From assembly GCA_964385305.1 (NCBI GenBank), contig CAYLOP010000150.1, forward strand, positions 1-7,719: a DNA stretch of 7,719 nt. The letters run 5' to 3'. The number at the start of each line of letters is the position of its first letter. The first letter of the stretch is position 1. The translations under genes and the position numbers were made by a program. The notes below the pieces were generated by a model that saw nothing but the letters and a program-made list of their open reading frames with translations, made no database searches and was not told the origin of the DNA. The DNA is from CAYLOP01 sp964385305. GTDB lineage: Bacteria > Chloroflexota > Anaerolineae > Anaerolineales > E44-bin32. This document shows, one piece after another, positions 6,299 through 7,719 of this stretch.

Positions 6299-6345
6299 AG
6301 ATAGCAGTCATTTGAAGGATGCCTTGTCTCGGGTGACTGCTATCT
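6299..6345. repeat. Perfect 12-bp inverted repeat between acyl-CoA dehydrogenase and fixC
   Basis: AGATAGCAGTCA (6299-6310) pairs perfectly with TGACTGCTATCT (6334-6345) across a 23-base loop, and U-G wobbles could extend the stem inward. It starts 5 bases after the dehydrogenase stop. No T-tract follows on the + strand, so it looks more like an mRNA-processing or stability stem, or a partial attenuator, than an intrinsic terminator. Its arm AGATAGCAGT matches AGATATCAGT in the leader repeat (44-53) at 9 of 10 bases, hinting at one repeat family. Confidence 0.7.
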
Positions 6346-6367
6346 GAAAGAAAAGCGAGGGTTGTGA

Positions 6368-7681
6368 GTGGAGAAGGTCGAGTTTGTGGTCGTTGGAGCT
6401 GGATTGTCTGGCTTGGCAACCGCGTTGGTTCTCGCGGAAGCGGGTGCAGAGGTGTTGGTCGTCGAGCGAGGCGATTATCCTGGCAGCAAAAATGTCACCG
6501 GGGGTCGCCTCTACCTCGGCCCTATTCGGTCATATTTGCCTGATCTATGGCAGGACGCTCCACTGGAACGCCGTGTCGTAAAGGAACGACTTACGATGAT
6601 GGCTCCCAAATCCTCCATCACCGCAGAATTGAGCAGCGAGAGATTTCGTCACACCCCCCATCCTAGCTACACCCTGCTCCATGCAACTTTCGATCGCTGG
6701 GTTGCTGACCAAGCGTCAGCGCGAGGAGCTATGGTCATCTCAGGATACAAGGTTGACGATTTGCTTCAAAAGGATGGCAAGGTTATTGGCATTGTCTCAT
6801 CTGGCGACGAAATCCACGCGAACGCGGTTGTAGCTGCTGATGGTGCGTTGTCCTTTATGGCTGAGAAAGCCGGTTTGCAGAAACCGCGCGCCGCAAAGAA
6901 TTATGCTGTCGCGGCCAAAGAAGTTATCGAGTTGCCTGCTCGTGTTATCGAGGATCGCTTCGGGTTGGAAAATGACGAAGGAGCCGCACAGCTCTTTTTC
7001 GGATCCCTGACACAGGGCATTCATGGCGGTGGGTTTTTATACACCAATCAAGAGAGCCTATCCCTCGGGTTGGTCCTTGCCATTCAGGATTTGATGGGCA
7101 AATCCGGTTCGGATGCAAACGAGGGGCAACCTACCTTGTCGCCCAATAATTTGCTTGAAGCTTTCAAAGACCGATCTGAAATCCGACCTCTGATCGCGGA
7201 TGGTCACGCGATCGAGTATTCGGCCCACATCATCCCCGAAGGTGGCTTACGAGCCATACCCCGATTTGTGACCGACGGGATGCTTGTCGTCGGTGATGCT
7301 GCTGGTTTCACTTTGAACATGGGCGTGACAGTACGCGGGATGGATTTCGCGTTGGCTTCCGGCGTGATGGCCGCCCGAGCCCTGCTGCGTGCTCGTGAGC
7401 AGGCTGATTTTTCGAGCGCCAGTCTTTCGTATTATGAAACCTTACTTAAAGAAAGCTTCATATGGCAGGACCTAAAGACTTTTCAACACATGCCCGACTT
7501 TCTGGCAAACCCACGACTTTATGAACGCTACCCGTCCATAGTCTGTGATCTTCTGGAACAAATCATGTGGGTCGGCGAGGGACCCAAAGAGAAACTCTCA
7601 GCAACCATTTTGCGGACGATTCGTCATAATTTGCTCCGAATAAGTGTGTTGAGGGATCTCTTCCTGATGCGAAAAATCTAG
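6368..7681 (+). CDS. fixC: FixC-like electron-transfer flavoprotein:quinone oxidoreductase
   Basis: A 437-residue FAD protein of the FixC/ETF-QO family, which moves electrons between an ETF (FixAB) and quinone, together with the ferredoxin-like FixX. The N-terminal dinucleotide fold shows VVGAGLSGLATALVLAEAG (8-26) and E33 for the FAD ribose. The FixC hallmark SKNVTGGRLY is at 40-49, the mid FAD motif AADGALS at 156-162, and the C-terminal VVGDAAGFTLNMGVTVRGMD at 307-326. There is no transmembrane helix; the basic, hydrophobic end (RHNLLRISVLRDLFLMRKI, 419-437) could help membrane contact. Length is typical for FixC and shorter than mitochondrial ETF-QO, which contains its own FixX-like domain. 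The start is GTG with GCGAGG (6355-6360) 7 bases upstream. The next gene appears to be fixX, 10 bases on. The upstream dehydrogenase is a likely electron donor by way of FixAB. Confidence 0.92.
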   Translation: MEKVEFVVVGAGLSGLATALVLAEAGAEVLVVERGDYPGSKNVTGGRLYLGPIRSYLPDLWQDAPLERRVVKERLTMMAPKSSITAELSSERFRHTPHPSYTLLHATFDRWVADQASARGAMVISGYKVDDLLQKDGKVIGIVSSGDEIHANAVVAADGALSFMAEKAGLQKPRAAKNYAVAAKEVIELPARVIEDRFGLENDEGAAQLFFGSLTQGIHGGGFLYTNQESLSLGLVLAIQDLMGKSGSDANEGQPTLSPNNLLEAFKDRSEIRPLIADGHAIEYSAHIIPEGGLRAIPRFVTDGMLVVGDAAGFTLNMGVTVRGMDFALASGVMAARALLRAREQADFSSASLSYYETLLKESFIWQDLKTFQHMPDFLANPRLYERYPSIVCDLLEQIMWVGEGPKEKLSATILRTIRHNLLRISVLRDLFLMRKI

Positions 7682-7691
7682 TGAGTGTGCC

Positions 7692-7719
7692 ATGAACATT
7701 GAAGCCAAATTAGGCTTGG
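7692..7719 (+). CDS. fixX: FixX ferredoxin-like protein, 5' end only (runs off the window)
   Basis: An ATG 10 bases after the fixC stop opens a frame reading MNIEAKLGL and continues past the window edge. FixX proteins commonly begin with a short stretch of this kind (hydrophobic, acidic, then KL-L) before the ferredoxin-like [4Fe-4S] domain, and fixX almost always follows fixC. The RBS is weak (GTGAG, 7681-7685). Only nine residues are visible, so identity rests mainly on gene order. Confidence 0.55.

Noticed and set aside
6290..6300. CTAGTGACTAG palindrome at the dehydrogenase stop codon
   Set aside because: It is an 11-base odd palindrome overlapping the stop and the adjacent, stronger 12-bp inverted repeat. 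It is too short to interpret alone.

Overview
The window is a compact, one-strand stretch of bacterial metabolic genes, all on the + strand. It reads as anaerobic or syntrophic-type acyl-CoA and aldehyde/carboxylate metabolism. Strong Shine-Dalgarno sites, GTG starts, tungsten-type AOR chemistry and a Fix/ETF-quinone module all fit an anaerobic bacterium of moderate GC content. Palindromic AT-rich intergenic words made of CAGAT/ATCTG remind me of Chloroflexota such as Anaerolineae. That taxonomic guess is weak, and a sulfate reducer or syntroph of the old Deltaproteobacteria would also fit.

Layout. Positions 1-145 are a leader with nested inverted repeats and a strong RBS. A first tightly packed gene group follows: a divergent thiolase (146-1363), a 76-77 residue zinc-ribbon protein (1392-1622), an aldehyde:ferredoxin oxidoreductase (AOR) family tungsten enzyme (1635-3539) and a four-cluster [4Fe-4S] ferredoxin (3550-4041). 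The gaps are 28, 12 and 10 bases, and ribosome binding sites overlap or touch the preceding stop codons. A SAM-dependent methyltransferase (4063-4914) comes next. It has a poor RBS and, by eye, a more AT-rich codon style, and may be a later addition. A 161-base spacer (4915-5075) separates it from a second group: an acyl-CoA dehydrogenase (5076-6293, GTG start), a 74-base gap carrying a perfect 12-bp inverted repeat, a FixC-like flavoprotein:quinone oxidoreductase (6368-7681, GTG start) and the first nine codons of what looks like the ferredoxin-like FixX (7692 to the window edge).

How the genes may work together (inference). The acyl-CoA dehydrogenase would pass electrons through an ETF (FixA/FixB, not in the window) to FixC/FixX and on to the quinone pool, or the reverse in a bifurcating FixABCX complex. 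The thiolase would handle C-C cleavage or condensation of a beta-ketoacyl-CoA. The AOR-ferredoxin pair would oxidise an aldehyde, or reduce an acid or acyl-CoA at low potential. Its two-gene layout recalls both AorB/AorA-type aldehyde oxidoreductases and the BamB/BamC catalytic module of class II benzoyl-CoA reductase. The zinc ribbon between thiolase and AOR resembles the N-terminal ribbon of DUF35 thiolase partners but lacks the OB-fold. The least explained elements are this short ribbon protein, the true substrate of the AOR-ferredoxin pair, and the nested palindromes.
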